18,469 nucleotides of DNA, taken from positions 1-18,469 of the forward strand of contig CAKORV010000023.1 in NCBI GenBank assembly GCA_934101625.1. Direction: 5' to 3'. The notes below the pieces were generated by a model. That model was not told the DNA's origin, did not search any database, and worked only from the letters and a program-made list of their open reading frames with translations. Positions 6,789 to 15,117 of the stretch are shown here, piece after piece (within the stretch, counting starts at the first letter, position 1; each line of letters opens with the position of its first letter). This DNA comes from an uncultured Bacilli bacterium (lineage in GTDB: Bacteria > Bacillota_I > Bacilli_A > RF39 > UBA660). The position numbers and the translations under genes were made by a program.

Positions 6789-7977
6789 ACCAATCTCTTC
6801 CATAGAACCAACCATCTGGGAAGTATATTACTGATGTCGGATCAATTAATGATGAACGATATGCTCCAGCAGTTACATGGCCATCACATATAGATAAGTG
6901 AAGGTGTGCGCCTGTTGTACAATAGTCATAACCACCATGAGAAGTACTTGTCGAGTATCCACCCATATGTGCAATTACTTGATTTGTTGTTACTACATCG
7001 CCGACTTGTGTGTCTGCGGTATCTAATAAGTGCATATAAACTGATGTATAGTTTTTACCATTTATGTTGTGATATATAAATATAACATTTCCTCCACAAC
7101 TCCATCTTTGAATAGTACTAACTATTCCTGGTGCGACTGGGTAAACATCTTTTCCTTCCGCAGGAGAAGAATCTGATATATCTAAACCACTATGGTATGA
7201 TAAACTTCCACTAAATGGATCTGATCTATAACCAAACCAACTCATTATTATTCCTTTGTTAACTGGTCTTAAGAAACCTGTTGCAGTAGGTACAGTGTCT
7301 CCACAAGTTGCTAGGTTATCACTTTTGTCAGTACACCCCATATCTTCGTAGAACGCTATTAGACTTTCTTGAGTACTAATTTTAGCATCTATTGATATTG
7401 CTTCATCATCTAATTCATCTATTCTACTTCCTATTTCAGATAGTTTAACTTTTAATTTTTCTCTTTCAGATTCTTGAGTTTTAATATCATTCTTAAGTTG
7501 TTCTTTTAATTCATTATTTTGTTTTATTAAATCATTCATTTCTTTTATTAAGTTAGAATTATATTTACTTAATTGTTCTACTACTGAAACTCTGTGAATA
7601 AAATCAGTAAATGTTTTTGCTTTAAAGATGTACTCTAAGTATGATTTTTCACCACTTGTTACTTGTAAAAATACAAGTATTTTTTTAGTTTCTTCTTCTT
7701 TCTTTTTTATTTCAGTTTCTAATTCAGCGATTTTTTCTGTTGCTTCTTGTATTCTTTTATTCAAGTTTTCTATGTTTTGTTCAGTTGTCATTATTTCATT
7801 ACTAGTTTTTCTGTATTCTTCTTCTGACATTTGTTTTTGATTATCTTGTTCTTCCTTTTCTTGTCTTAGTTCATATAATTCATCATATAAGTCTCCTAAT
7901 GTTGTAGCATTACTTTTAGTTGGTAATGAGAAGAATATTCCTAGTAATAATATAATTAATACTACTTTTTTCTTCAT
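6787..7977 (-). CDS. Coiled-coil M23 peptidoglycan hydrolase, FtsEX partner (EnvC/PcsB role)
   Basis: 396 residues: a signal peptide (1-24, cut near SNA), two long coiled-coil stretches (about 27-105 and 130-205, rich in Glu, Lys and Gln) and a C-terminal M23 (LytM) domain. Expected zinc and catalytic residues are present: His262 and Asp266 in YHSGLDIS, His316 in YMHL, His358 and His360 in GAHLHLS. The architecture matches hydrolases that FtsEX activates by moving the coiled coil, such as E. coli EnvC; PcsB and CwlO fill the role in Firmicutes, and here the catalytic domain is M23. The EnvC type usually activates amidases and can lack catalysis, but this copy keeps its active site. Its ATG overlaps the ftsX stop (TAATG); the nearest AGGAGG is 14 bases away, so coupling probably drives initiation. 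Confidence 0.92.
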   Translation of the reverse strand: MKKKVVLIILLLGIFFSLPTKSNATTLGDLYDELYELRQEKEEQDNQKQMSEEEYRKTSNEIMTTEQNIENLNKRIQEATEKIAELETEIKKKEEETKKILVFLQVTSGEKSYLEYIFKAKTFTDFIHRVSVVEQLSKYNSNLIKEMNDLIKQNNELKEQLKNDIKTQESEREKLKVKLSEIGSRIDELDDEAISIDAKISTQESLIAFYEDMGCTDKSDNLATCGDTVPTATGFLRPVNKGIIMSWFGYRSDPFSGSLSYHSGLDISDSSPAEGKDVYPVAPGIVSTIQRWSCGGNVIFIYHNINGKNYTSVYMHLLDTADTQVGDVVTTNQVIAHMGGYSTSTSHGGYDYCTTGAHLHLSICDGHVTAGAYRSSLIDPTSVIYFPDGWFYGRDW

Positions 7978-8876
7978 TATATTTTTAAGTACCTCCTTAC
8001 AGCTTTATATGAACCAAAGGCACCTACTAATACACCAATAGATACTAATATTATTGATAAGTTTAATAATATTTTTTCTGGGCTTACTAAACTTATTACT
8101 TCTGTAAATAGAATTCCACCTAGTTTATCATAAAGAATTATGTAACCATAACAACTTATTAGTATAGGTAGTATACTTCCTAAGAATCCAAGTATTATAC
8201 CTTCAAAGAAGAAAGGTAATTTTATGTAGGAATTTGATGCTCCAACTAATCTCATTATTTCTATTTGTCTTTTTCTATTAGATATAGTTATTTTTATTGT
8301 GTTACTTATTAAGAATGCAGTTACTATTATAAGTCCAGCAACTATACCTAGTGTTATTTTTTTAACTATGTCGAAGATTTTTACTAATTCTTCTACCATT
8401 CCTTCTCCATATTTAACTGTGTTTACTTTGTCTATTCCTTCAATTTTTTTGGCTGTTACACCTATTTTTTCAGTATCTTTTACTTTTACTAGATATTCAT
8501 CTAATAATGGATTATTTGTCTCATCATATTCATTTAATATTGTACCTAAACCATCAGAATCACTTGCCATGTCTTTTCTAATGTCTTCTTTTGACATGAA
8601 TGTTACACTTTCTATGTTGTCTAAGAACTCTATTTTAAGTTCTATTGCTTTTCTGTCATCTTCAGTAGCATCTTTATCAACATATACCACTATTGTTACA
8701 TCTTTTTCTATGTCATCAGTAAAGTTTTTTATGTTTTCTGATAGTATTATTGAAACGGCTACTAAGATTAAAGTTATTGTTATACAACTTATACTTGCTA
8801 GGCTTAGAGAGAAGTTTCTAAATACACTTTTAAATCCATCTTTTAAATTATTTCTTAATATTCTAAATGCTTTCAT
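7977..8876 (-). CDS. ftsX: Cell-division ABC transporter permease-like protein FtsX
   Basis: 299 residues with the FtsX layout: a cytosolic N-terminus, a membrane segment (about 24-46), a large extracellular domain (about 47-172, with VTIVVYVDKDATEDD and the MSKEDI region), then three more segments (about 173-195, 220-245 and 265-292) framing the FtsX-type motif around NRKRQIEIMRLVGAS. It works with FtsE to transmit ATP hydrolysis across the membrane to a peptidoglycan hydrolase; the gene directly downstream encodes a suitable one. The stop and start codons on both sides overlap by one base (TAATG), indicating tight coupling. AGGAGG lies 12 bases upstream of the ATG. Confidence 0.96.
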   Translation of the reverse strand: MKAFRILRNNLKDGFKSVFRNFSLSLASISCITITLILVAVSIILSENIKNFTDDIEKDVTIVVYVDKDATEDDRKAIELKIEFLDNIESVTFMSKEDIRKDMASDSDGLGTILNEYDETNNPLLDEYLVKVKDTEKIGVTAKKIEGIDKVNTVKYGEGMVEELVKIFDIVKKITLGIVAGLIIVTAFLISNTIKITISNRKRQIEIMRLVGASNSYIKLPFFFEGIILGFLGSILPILISCYGYIILYDKLGGILFTEVISLVSPEKILLNLSIILVSIGVLVGAFGSYKAVRRYLKI

Positions 8877-9562
8877 TATTTACTGTATCCTCCTTTTTCT
8901 TTATCTCCAATAAGGATACCTTTTTCTAAAGTTATTACTCTTTTTTTGTATTTGTTAACTATGTCTTTATCATGTGTTGCCATTATTATTGTTGTTCCTT
9001 CTTCATTTATTTTATTTATTATTTCCATTATTCCCATTGATGTGTCTGGATCTAGATTACCTGTAGGTTCATCGCATATTAGTATTTTAGGGTTATTTAC
9101 TATTGCTCTTGCGATTGATACTCTTTGTTGTTCTCCACCTGATAATTCATCTGGATAACTTCTAAACTTTTCTTTTAGTCCTACTTTTTCTATGGCTGTC
9201 ATTACTTTTTTTCTTATTTCTTTTTCTGGTAATCCATATATTTCTAATGCAAATGCAACGTTTTCAAATACAGTCATTTGTGGTAATAGTTTATAGTCTT
9301 GGAATACTATACCTATTTTTCTTCTAAGTATGTAAACTTTTCTGTTTCTTAGTTTTGCTACATTTATTCCACCTACATATACTTCTCCTTTAGTTGGCTT
9401 TTCTTGTCTATATAGTAATTTTATTAGTGTACTTTTACCTGATGCAGTTGATCCGATGACAAAAACAAAGTCTCCTTTAGGTATTGATAGATTTATATCG
9501 CATAAGGCTGTTACACCATTTCTATATTGTTTATATACATTTCTAACTTCAATTAAGTTCAT
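8876..9562 (-). CDS. ftsE: Cell-division ATP-binding protein FtsE
   Basis: 228 residues from ATG 9562. I prefer this to the GTG at 9574, because GTGGAGGT lies directly before the ATG and acts as its Shine-Dalgarno, and the shorter product starts with the family-like MNLIEVRNVYKQY. Walker A GSTASGKST is at 37-45, Q-loop Gln88, signature LSGGE at 140-144, Walker B ILICDEP at 160-166, D-loop GNLDP and His197 in MATHD. The VFQDYKLLP and ENVAFALE segments are typical of FtsE. It powers FtsX. The gene follows the YitT-type gene after 24 bp; a TATAAT at 9579-9584 in that gap could be a weak internal promoter, but there is no good -35. Confidence 0.97.
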   Translation of the reverse strand: MNLIEVRNVYKQYRNGVTALCDINLSIPKGDFVFVIGSTASGKSTLIKLLYRQEKPTKGEVYVGGINVAKLRNRKVYILRRKIGIVFQDYKLLPQMTVFENVAFALEIYGLPEKEIRKKVMTAIEKVGLKEKFRSYPDELSGGEQQRVSIARAIVNNPKILICDEPTGNLDPDTSMGIMEIINKINEEGTTIIMATHDKDIVNKYKKRVITLEKGILIGDKEKGGYSK

Positions 9563-9586
9563 TTTTACCTCCACTTCAATTATACA

Positions 9587-10453
9587 TTATATTCTTAGGT
9601 CATGTAATGGTAGTTTATACCTATTTGTACCGCCGTATACTTCATATGCATCTAGTACAGTTATAAAAGCATCTTTGTCTATTTTCTTTATTTCTTCTTT
9701 TAATAGCATATACTTTTCTGTAGGTACTACACACATTAATAAATTTTTATGTATTCCTTTATAACCACTTTTTATTTTTATTTCACTTGTTCCGCTTTTT
9801 ATTTCATGTATAATGTAATTATTTATTTCTTCTTCTTTTTCAGTATTTATGAATAATACTTTAGAGTCACTTATTCCGATTAGGAAGTTATCTATTATTC
9901 TGCTTTCTAAGTATCTTATAACAAGTCCTATTATTAGCATTTCAGGTCCAAATACTACTGTTCCAAATATGAGGATTAGTATGTTTATTATTAGTAATGC
10001 TCTTCCTAATGGATAACCTAATTTTTTTTGAAATATTATTCCAAGTATGTCAGTTCCACCTGTTGAATAACCTGCTAGATATATTAAGGTACATCCTATT
10101 CCATATAATACTCCTACAGCTACTATAGTAAGGAAGATTGAATCAATTTGTACTGTTATTAGATTTTCAGTTAGATATACTCCTAATGTATATACGAATG
10201 AACCAATGATACTTGGTATTGTTTCTTTAAATCCTAGTACTAATACTCCTATTACTATTAATAATATGTTTCCAATAAGTAATGTAGTCGCAACATCTAT
10301 TTTAAATAAGTAGTTAAATATTACAGCTATTCCACTTACTCCTCCAATTACTATGTTTTTTGGAACACACAAAGTATTAAATGTTATTGATACTATTGTT
10401 ATACCTATTATAAACATAAATAAATTTATTATATTCTTTTTATTCTTATTCAT
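9587..10453 (-). CDS. YitT family membrane protein (DUF161/DUF2179)
   Basis: 288 residues. The N-terminal two thirds hold five or six membrane segments with the family pattern (NTLCVPKNIVIGGVSGIA near 26-43; YSTGGTDILG near 128-137), and the cytosolic C-terminus (about 200-288) is a DUF2179 domain with KSGYKG, LLMCVVP and the IDKDAFITVLDAYEVYGG ending. The family is widespread in Firmicutes but its function is not established; a transport or small-molecule-binding role is often assumed. AAGGA lies upstream of the ATG. It is first in a transcription unit that runs into ftsE and ftsX with no terminator between, an association that could be functional or only convenient. Confidence 0.93.
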   Translation of the reverse strand: MNKNKKNIINLFMFIIGITIVSITFNTLCVPKNIVIGGVSGIAVIFNYLFKIDVATTLLIGNILLIVIGVLVLGFKETIPSIIGSFVYTLGVYLTENLITVQIDSIFLTIVAVGVLYGIGCTLIYLAGYSTGGTDILGIIFQKKLGYPLGRALLIINILILIFGTVVFGPEMLIIGLVIRYLESRIIDNFLIGISDSKVLFINTEKEEEINNYIIHEIKSGTSEIKIKSGYKGIHKNLLMCVVPTEKYMLLKEEIKKIDKDAFITVLDAYEVYGGTNRYKLPLHDLRI

Positions 10454-10484
10454 ATTTTATTCCTTTTTATTCTTATACAGATAC

Positions 10485-10493
10485 ATTATATCA
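10485..10493 (-). promoter_or_regulatory. Extended -10 promoter of the yitT-ftsEX operon
   Basis: TGATATAAT on the minus strand, with no recognisable -35. The predicted start near 10478 gives a leader of about 25 nt. Confidence 0.65.
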
Positions 10494-10524
10494 AATAATG
10501 TAGTTTATTTCTATACTAAGAAGG

Positions 10525-10553
10525 AAAAAAGTATCTAGTTCGAGTAGATACTT
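10525..10553 (-). terminator. Terminator of the repeat lipoprotein gene
   Basis: On the minus strand a perfect 9-bp stem, AAGTATCTA (10545-10553) and TAGATACTT (10529-10537), with a 7-nt loop, is followed by TTTT. The stop codon (10555-10557) ends one base before the hairpin. Confidence 0.9.
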
Positions 10554-10554
10554 G

Positions 10555-11037
10555 TTATTGGTCTGTACCATAGTTTCCTTTTTTTAATTCTATTAGATTA
10601 GAATCAATTATGTTTTGTTTAAAATTATTTTGATGTTTTTGGTTATTTTCTATTAAACTCACTACAACACTATTACATATTTCATCTATATAATGACCTG
10701 TATAATTTTCTATTTGCCCATTTGAATTTATGTAATCGTTAATGTAATTATAAACATAAGTTAGTTCTTCTTGTTTAATTTCTTTTCCTTGTTTAAATAT
10801 TAGTTTATTTGAATTAGATATGTTAGTTTTAAACCATTCTTGTTCTTCTTCGCTATTATTGATTAATTCTATAGTTATTGTATTATTGATTTCATCTATT
10901 TTGCATGAACTTAAATTATTGTAGTCTTTATGCTTAAGAATATTTTCCTCAATGTTTGCTTTTATAGTATAAATATTTTCTTCTTTTTGACATCCTATTA
11001 TAAGTATGCAAATTGCAATTAAGAATATTTTCTTCAT
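10555..11037 (-). CDS. Lipoprotein with two 70-residue tandem repeats
   Basis: 160 residues. A short signal peptide ends in the lipobox IIGC (13-16), so the mature protein should be lipid-anchored at Cys16 on the outer face of the membrane. The remainder is two copies of one module, about 22-86 and 92-156, aligned without gaps at an offset of exactly 70: IDEI at 47 and 117, FK at 69 and 139, NI at 72 and 142, SN at 76 and 146, and Gly84/Gly154. Cys45 and Cys121 are not at equivalent positions. AAGGAG precedes the ATG by six bases. A TATAAT at 11070-11075 could serve as -10 but lacks a good -35. The module is not recognised. The gene is a single-gene unit between two terminators. Confidence 0.85.
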   Translation of the reverse strand: MKKIFLIAICILIIGCQKEENIYTIKANIEENILKHKDYNNLSSCKIDEINNTITIELINNSEEEQEWFKTNISNSNKLIFKQGKEIKQEELTYVYNYINDYINSNGQIENYTGHYIDEICNSVVVSLIENNQKHQNNFKQNIIDSNLIELKKGNYGTDQ

Positions 11038-11069
11038 TTTGTTCTCCTTATCTTTTTATTTATACTTAT

Positions 11070-11075
11070 ATTATA
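11070..11075 (-). promoter_or_regulatory. Possible -10 element of the repeat lipoprotein gene
   Basis: TATAAT on the minus strand, between the rlmH terminator and the lipoprotein start. There is no TG extension and only TAGTTT at the -35 position, and the surroundings are almost pure AT, so this is tentative. Confidence 0.4.
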
Positions 11076-11106
11076 TTATGTTTAGTTAAAATAAACTAGT
11101 ATGATT

Positions 11107-11137
11107 TTAAAAGTAAAAACCTACTTATGGTAGGTTT
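11107..11137 (-). terminator. Terminator of the rplI-dnaB-rlmH operon
   Basis: On the minus strand a perfect 8-bp stem AAACCTAC (11130-11137) and GTAGGTTT (11117-11124) with a 5-nt loop is followed by TTACTTTTAAAAT. The rlmH stop codon (11121-11123) lies inside the second arm, so the hairpin encodes the final residues of RlmH. Confidence 0.85.
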
Positions 11138-11558
11138 CATTATTCATTATTTTAAATACTCTATATATTTGTTCTAATAGTATCCCTCTAAATAAACCAT
11201 GAGGAAATGTTAGTTTTGAGAAAGATATTAATTCATTGCTTTGTCTTTTTATTTCATCATGTATTCCATCAGAACCACCTATTATAAATGTTATATTTGA
11301 GTTACCATTTAGCATAAGACTTTCTATTTTATCTTTTAATTCTAAAGTCGTTAATAACTTGCCTTCTATACACATTGATATAATGTAATCAGAAGTTTTT
11401 ATATGTTTAAGTATTTCTTCTTTTTCATTATTTATGTTGGAATCTTTTAGTTCAATTATTTCTAATTTATGATATTTGTTTATTCTTTTTTGATAATCAT
11501 TTATTAAATCTGTTAGATATTTTTCTTTTATTTTACCTATACATATTATTTTAATCAT
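11121..11558 (-). CDS. rlmH: 23S rRNA (pseudouridine1915-N3)-methyltransferase RlmH
   Basis: 145-residue SPOUT methyltransferase that methylates pseudouridine 1915 of 23S rRNA in helix 69 of assembled ribosomes, using S-adenosylmethionine. Family signatures are MIKIICIGKIKEKYL at the start, the knot region FIIGGSDGIHDEI near 91-103, LTFPHGLFRGILLEQIYR near 116-133 and the C-terminal YHK that is critical in the family. It is slightly shorter than the usual 155-160 residues. The start overlaps the upstream walJ gene by eight bases, with GAGG upstream of the ATG. Last gene of its operon. Confidence 0.96.
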   Translation of the reverse strand: MIKIICIGKIKEKYLTDLINDYQKRINKYHKLEIIELKDSNINNEKEEILKHIKTSDYIISMCIEGKLLTTLELKDKIESLMLNGNSNITFIIGGSDGIHDEIKRQSNELISFSKLTFPHGLFRGILLEQIYRVFKIMNNETYHK

Positions 11559-12312
11559 TGCTTACCTCGGTTAATTCTGTTTGACTTGCACATGTTATGT
11601 TTGAAAAACTTATATTATTTTCTTTAAGTACTGACTCTGTTGTGTTTAAAGCTAAATCTATTGTATTATTTTCTTCTGATAAGTGTGCTAGTACAACTTT
11701 TTTTGTATTTGGTCCGATAAATCTAGATAGATATCCTGCACATAATTCATTAGATAGGTGTCCTTTATCACTAAGTATTCTTCTTTGTAAATATTCCGGA
11801 TACCTTCCTTTTATTAATCTTTCGGTATCATGGTTGCTTTCTATTATGTAATATGTTTTGTTTTGTAGGAATTTAAAGTATCTTTGATTTATGTAGCCGG
11901 TATCTGTTATGTATACTAGAGATTCATTATTTTTTTCTATTAGAAATCCATTTGATGTTAATGCATCGTGAGATGTGGGTATTACTTTTATCATAGCGTC
12001 ATCAATGTATAATTCATCACCTAGATAGACACTTTTTTCGTAAGGTGTTTTCAGTATTACTTCTTCTACTTCTGGAGTTATATATAAGAATGGGTTTACT
12101 TTGTTTATAAATACGGGTAGTCCATATGTGTGATCTGAATGGTCATGGGTTATTAGAACAGCATCTATTTCTTTAGGATCTATGTTTATTTTAGATAGTT
12201 GTTCTTTTATATGTTTATAGGAAAACCCTACATCTATTAAGATTTTTTTGTTTCCTAAATCTATAAATGTAGAGTTTCCTTTAGATCCACTTCCTAATAT
12301 ATGGATTTTCAT
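11551..12312 (-). CDS. walJ: Metallo-beta-lactamase-fold protein, WalJ/YycJ type
   Basis: 253 residues. The metal-binding set of the fold is complete: HDHSDH at 56-61, His115 in TSHDA, Asp137 in TDTG and His210 in LAHLS. The ESNHD (158-162), GRYP and RRILSDKGH motifs are specific to the YycJ/WalJ group. In Bacillus this gene follows walRKHI; the protein is a putative cytosolic nuclease linked to coordination of replication and cell-wall state, and its substrate is unsettled. The ATG overlaps the stop of the M23 gene (TAATG) and there is no ribosome-binding site of its own, so it depends on coupling. No walR or walK is present here. Confidence 0.9.
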   Translation of the reverse strand: MKIHILGSGSKGNSTFIDLGNKKILIDVGFSYKHIKEQLSKINIDPKEIDAVLITHDHSDHTYGLPVFINKVNPFLYITPEVEEVILKTPYEKSVYLGDELYIDDAMIKVIPTSHDALTSNGFLIEKNNESLVYITDTGYINQRYFKFLQNKTYYIIESNHDTERLIKGRYPEYLQRRILSDKGHLSNELCAGYLSRFIGPNTKKVVLAHLSEENNTIDLALNTTESVLKENNISFSNITCASQTELTEVSND

Positions 12313-13775
12313 TAGTTATATTTTACTCCTAGTGGGTCTATGTAAACACCATTTGCTATTATACGGAAGTCTAAGTGTGTACCAGTTGAATATCCAGTAC
12401 TTCCCATGTATCCGATTAACTCTCCTTTAGTTACTGCAACTCCACTTCTCATTCCATCTGCAAAGCCACTCATGTGCATGTAAATTGTTTGGAATCCTTT
12501 TCCATGATCTATGTAGATGTAGTTGCCCATGTCTCCAGCCCATCCAATTCTAGTGATTGTACCAGATTGAGCAGCATATATTGGTGAACCATAACCTGTA
12601 CCGGAAATATCTATTCCACGGTGATATGTATGTTCTCCAGATATTGGGTCTGTTCTCCATCCAAAGTATGAAGTTATTACATATGGTCTTATTGTTGGCC
12701 AATACCAAGCACCTGTGTCACCTACATAGTTTATAGATAAACCACCTTTTACTATTACTTCATCTACTACTGGTTTAATTACTTCAGTACTTAATGGTAT
12801 TACTTGAGTTATTACACCATTTATTGTTTCTGTATAGTATTCAACTCTACTGATACCATTTTGTCCAGTTTGTTCTGTCCATGTTGTACCAACCACATAT
12901 TTATTATCATATTTCGTTTGACTTTGATATGGTACTGTTTTATCTTCAACTAGATTATTTTCTACTACAATACTTATTATTGGTTTTACTAGTCCTACAT
13001 TAACTTCTTGTCCGTTAAATAATAATGCATTTTCACTTACTATTTCAGGGTTAACTATTAAGAATTCTTTTACTGATAGTTCATATTCGTCAGCAATTTG
13101 TTTAATTGTTTCTCCTGCGGTTACTATGTGTGTTCCTTGTGTTTCATCAGTACCAAATAACATATATCTACTTAATTCATTTGCGTCTCTATATATTTTG
13201 TCTTCTGTACTTAGATATTTTTCTTTTATAGTTATATTTTCTTTTATATTTATGTTTTCTATAGTTGAACCTGTTGTTATTATTTCATCTTGAGTTTCAT
13301 TTAAGTATTTATTATATTCAGTTTCATCTACAAAGGCTTTTATTGTATTTTCTACTGCTGTATCAAAGTCCTTTTTATCTAGTACATTTATTTTTTCTAT
13401 GTTATTTTCATCATGTGTTATTGTTACTTCATAACCTTTTACAGTAAATGGTTCTTCATCTTTTATTTTATTATAAACTTCTTTTACATCGTCTAGTTCA
13501 CTATCATATGTTACTAATTTAGTTACTTCTAGTCCGATTGGAGCATATATTTTATTTACTTTGTATTCTTTTTTAAGATTTTTTTGTTCTTTATCTATTA
13601 AGTCATATAGGGCATCTTCACTTTTGATGACACCTATTGTTTGACCGTTTAGATATACTTGATAAACAGTTTCAGGGTTTTCATCATAACTTTTTCTATC
13701 TGTTCCAAGTATAAATATTAGGCTAGTTAGTATGATTACAAATACTGAGCTCCAATATATACTTTTCTTATTCAT
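12312..13775 (-). CDS. Membrane-anchored LysM-G5-M23 cell-wall protein
   Basis: 487 residues from ATG 13775; the GTG at 13790 is in frame, but GTGAGGA is placed as the ribosome site of the ATG. The order is: membrane anchor (6-24), an extracellular helical/beta region to about 210, LysM (215-260, starting GTHIVTAGETIKQIA), G5 (about 266-344) and M23 (about 365-480). In the M23 domain His385 and Asp389 (YHRGIDIS) and His434 (YMHM) are present, but the usual HLHF reads HLDF (467-470), so the third zinc ligand His is replaced by Asp469. It may be a variant enzyme or a binding-only protein. The start lies eight bases inside the end of dnaB, and the stop overlaps walJ by one base. Confidence 0.92.
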   Translation of the reverse strand: MNKKSIYWSSVFVIILTSLIFILGTDRKSYDENPETVYQVYLNGQTIGVIKSEDALYDLIDKEQKNLKKEYKVNKIYAPIGLEVTKLVTYDSELDDVKEVYNKIKDEEPFTVKGYEVTITHDENNIEKINVLDKKDFDTAVENTIKAFVDETEYNKYLNETQDEIITTGSTIENINIKENITIKEKYLSTEDKIYRDANELSRYMLFGTDETQGTHIVTAGETIKQIADEYELSVKEFLIVNPEIVSENALLFNGQEVNVGLVKPIISIVVENNLVEDKTVPYQSQTKYDNKYVVGTTWTEQTGQNGISRVEYYTETINGVITQVIPLSTEVIKPVVDEVIVKGGLSINYVGDTGAWYWPTIRPYVITSYFGWRTDPISGEHTYHRGIDISGTGYGSPIYAAQSGTITRIGWAGDMGNYIYIDHGKGFQTIYMHMSGFADGMRSGVAVTKGELIGYMGSTGYSTGTHLDFRIIANGVYIDPLGVKYN

Positions 13776-15117
13776 TTTCTTTTTCCTCACTTCTTAGATA
13801 ATTCTTGAAATTAGCATGTTCTCTTTCAAAAATTAAATCTACTGTACCAGTACTACCACTTCTGTGTTTAGATATTATTAGTTCTGTTGGTGATAGTGCA
13901 GGTCTTTCTTTTGATTTAAATTTGTAATAGTCATCACAATAAATGAACATTACAATATCTGCATCTTGTTCTATTGAGCCACTTTCTTTTAAGTCACTCA
14001 TTAAAGGTCGTTTGTCTTCTCTTTGTTCCACACCACGAGATAGTTGTGCAAGGGCGATTACTGGCACTTCTAACTCCATTGCTAGTTTTTTTAAGTCTCT
14101 TGATATTTCACTTACCTCATTAGTTCTTTGTCCAGAGTACTTATTTGAACTGCTTATTAGTTGTAGGTAGTCTATTATTATACAGTCTAGACCTTTATCA
14201 CTATTTTTTAATTTTCTACATTTGCTTCTTATTTCTGCGACTGTTATTCCTGGTGTATCATCTATAAAAAACTTGGTGTCTGCTAGTAGACTTAATGCTT
14301 CGTTAAATTTTTTCCAGTCCATATGATCTAGTCTACCAGTTCTTAGTTTTTGGCCATCTATTTGTCCAATGGATGAGAACATTCTGTTTACTATTTGAGT
14401 TGCTCCCATTTCTAGGTTAAATAAGGCTACTGATTTTTTTGCATTTATTGTCATATATGTTGCCATGTTTATAGCAAGGGCACTTTTACCCATTCCTGGA
14501 CGACCAGCTAAGATAATTAATTCATTGCCATGAAATCCAGCTGTTCTTCTGTCTAAGTCTTTAAATCCACTAGGTACACCTGTTATGTCTGCACCATTTT
14601 TAGATAGTGATTCTATTTCTTGTTGTGCTTTTACTAAGACTTCTTGAATAGGTTTGATATCTTTAATCATTCTATCACTATTTACTCCAAGAATTCTTTT
14701 TTCTGCATCTTCAACTATAGAATTTAAATCTTCTGTTTCATCATAGCATTCATCTATTATTTTAGTTGATTCTTCTATTAGACATCTTAATACGTATTTT
14801 TCAAATATTATTTTTATGTAGTATTCTAGGTTAGCAGGTGTTGCGACTGAATTTACTATTTCAGTTAAATAGTCTATTCCGCCTACTGAACTAAGTGATT
14901 TAGTTCTTTCTAATTCATTAGTTACAGTTGTTATATCTACTGCAGTGTCTGTACTTCTTAAATTTAATAATGCTTCAAATATTTTTTTATGACTGTCTAG
15001 GTAAAACATAGGCATGGTTAATTCTTCACATACTTTGTCTAAAGCACTTTTACTTAAGAACGCACATCCTAAAGCATTTATTTCTGCTTCAATACTTTGT
15101 GGTTCTTTTCTTGCCAT
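13768..15117 (-). CDS. dnaB: Replicative DNA helicase DnaB (DnaC of Bacillus)
   Basis: 449 residues, the usual length, with no intein. The N-terminal domain (about 5-110) opens with PQSIEAEINALGC. The RecA-like C-terminal domain holds Walker A GRPGMGKS (205-212), Walker B IIIDYLQL (313-320), SRGVEQREDKRP (360-371), DLKESGSIEQDAD (375-387) and the arginine finger region KHRSGSTG (417-424). It unwinds DNA at the replication fork as a hexamer. ATG follows directly after the rplI stop (TAAATG), with GGTGGTG as ribosome site. The pairing with rplI is conserved in Firmicutes. Confidence 0.98.
   Translation of the reverse strand: MARKEPQSIEAEINALGCAFLSKSALDKVCEELTMPMFYLDSHKKIFEALLNLRSTDTAVDITTVTNELERTKSLSSVGGIDYLTEIVNSVATPANLEYYIKIIFEKYVLRCLIEESTKIIDECYDETEDLNSIVEDAEKRILGVNSDRMIKDIKPIQEVLVKAQQEIESLSKNGADITGVPSGFKDLDRRTAGFHGNELIILAGRPGMGKSALAINMATYMTINAKKSVALFNLEMGATQIVNRMFSSIGQIDGQKLRTGRLDHMDWKKFNEALSLLADTKFFIDDTPGITVAEIRSKCRKLKNSDKGLDCIIIDYLQLISSSNKYSGQRTNEVSEISRDLKKLAMELEVPVIALAQLSRGVEQREDKRPLMSDLKESGSIEQDADIVMFIYCDDYYKFKSKERPALSPTELIISKHRSGSTGTVDLIFEREHANFKNYLRSEEKENE

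Noticed and set aside
8299..8913. Plus-strand open frame of 204 codons opposite ftsX
   Set aside because: It mirrors ftsX, is rich in Ser, Ile and Thr as expected from the complement of this AT-rich gene, and has no ribosome site.
9563..9574. GTG start for ftsE four codons upstream
   Set aside because: The GTGGAGGT sequence is the ribosome site for the ATG at 9562.
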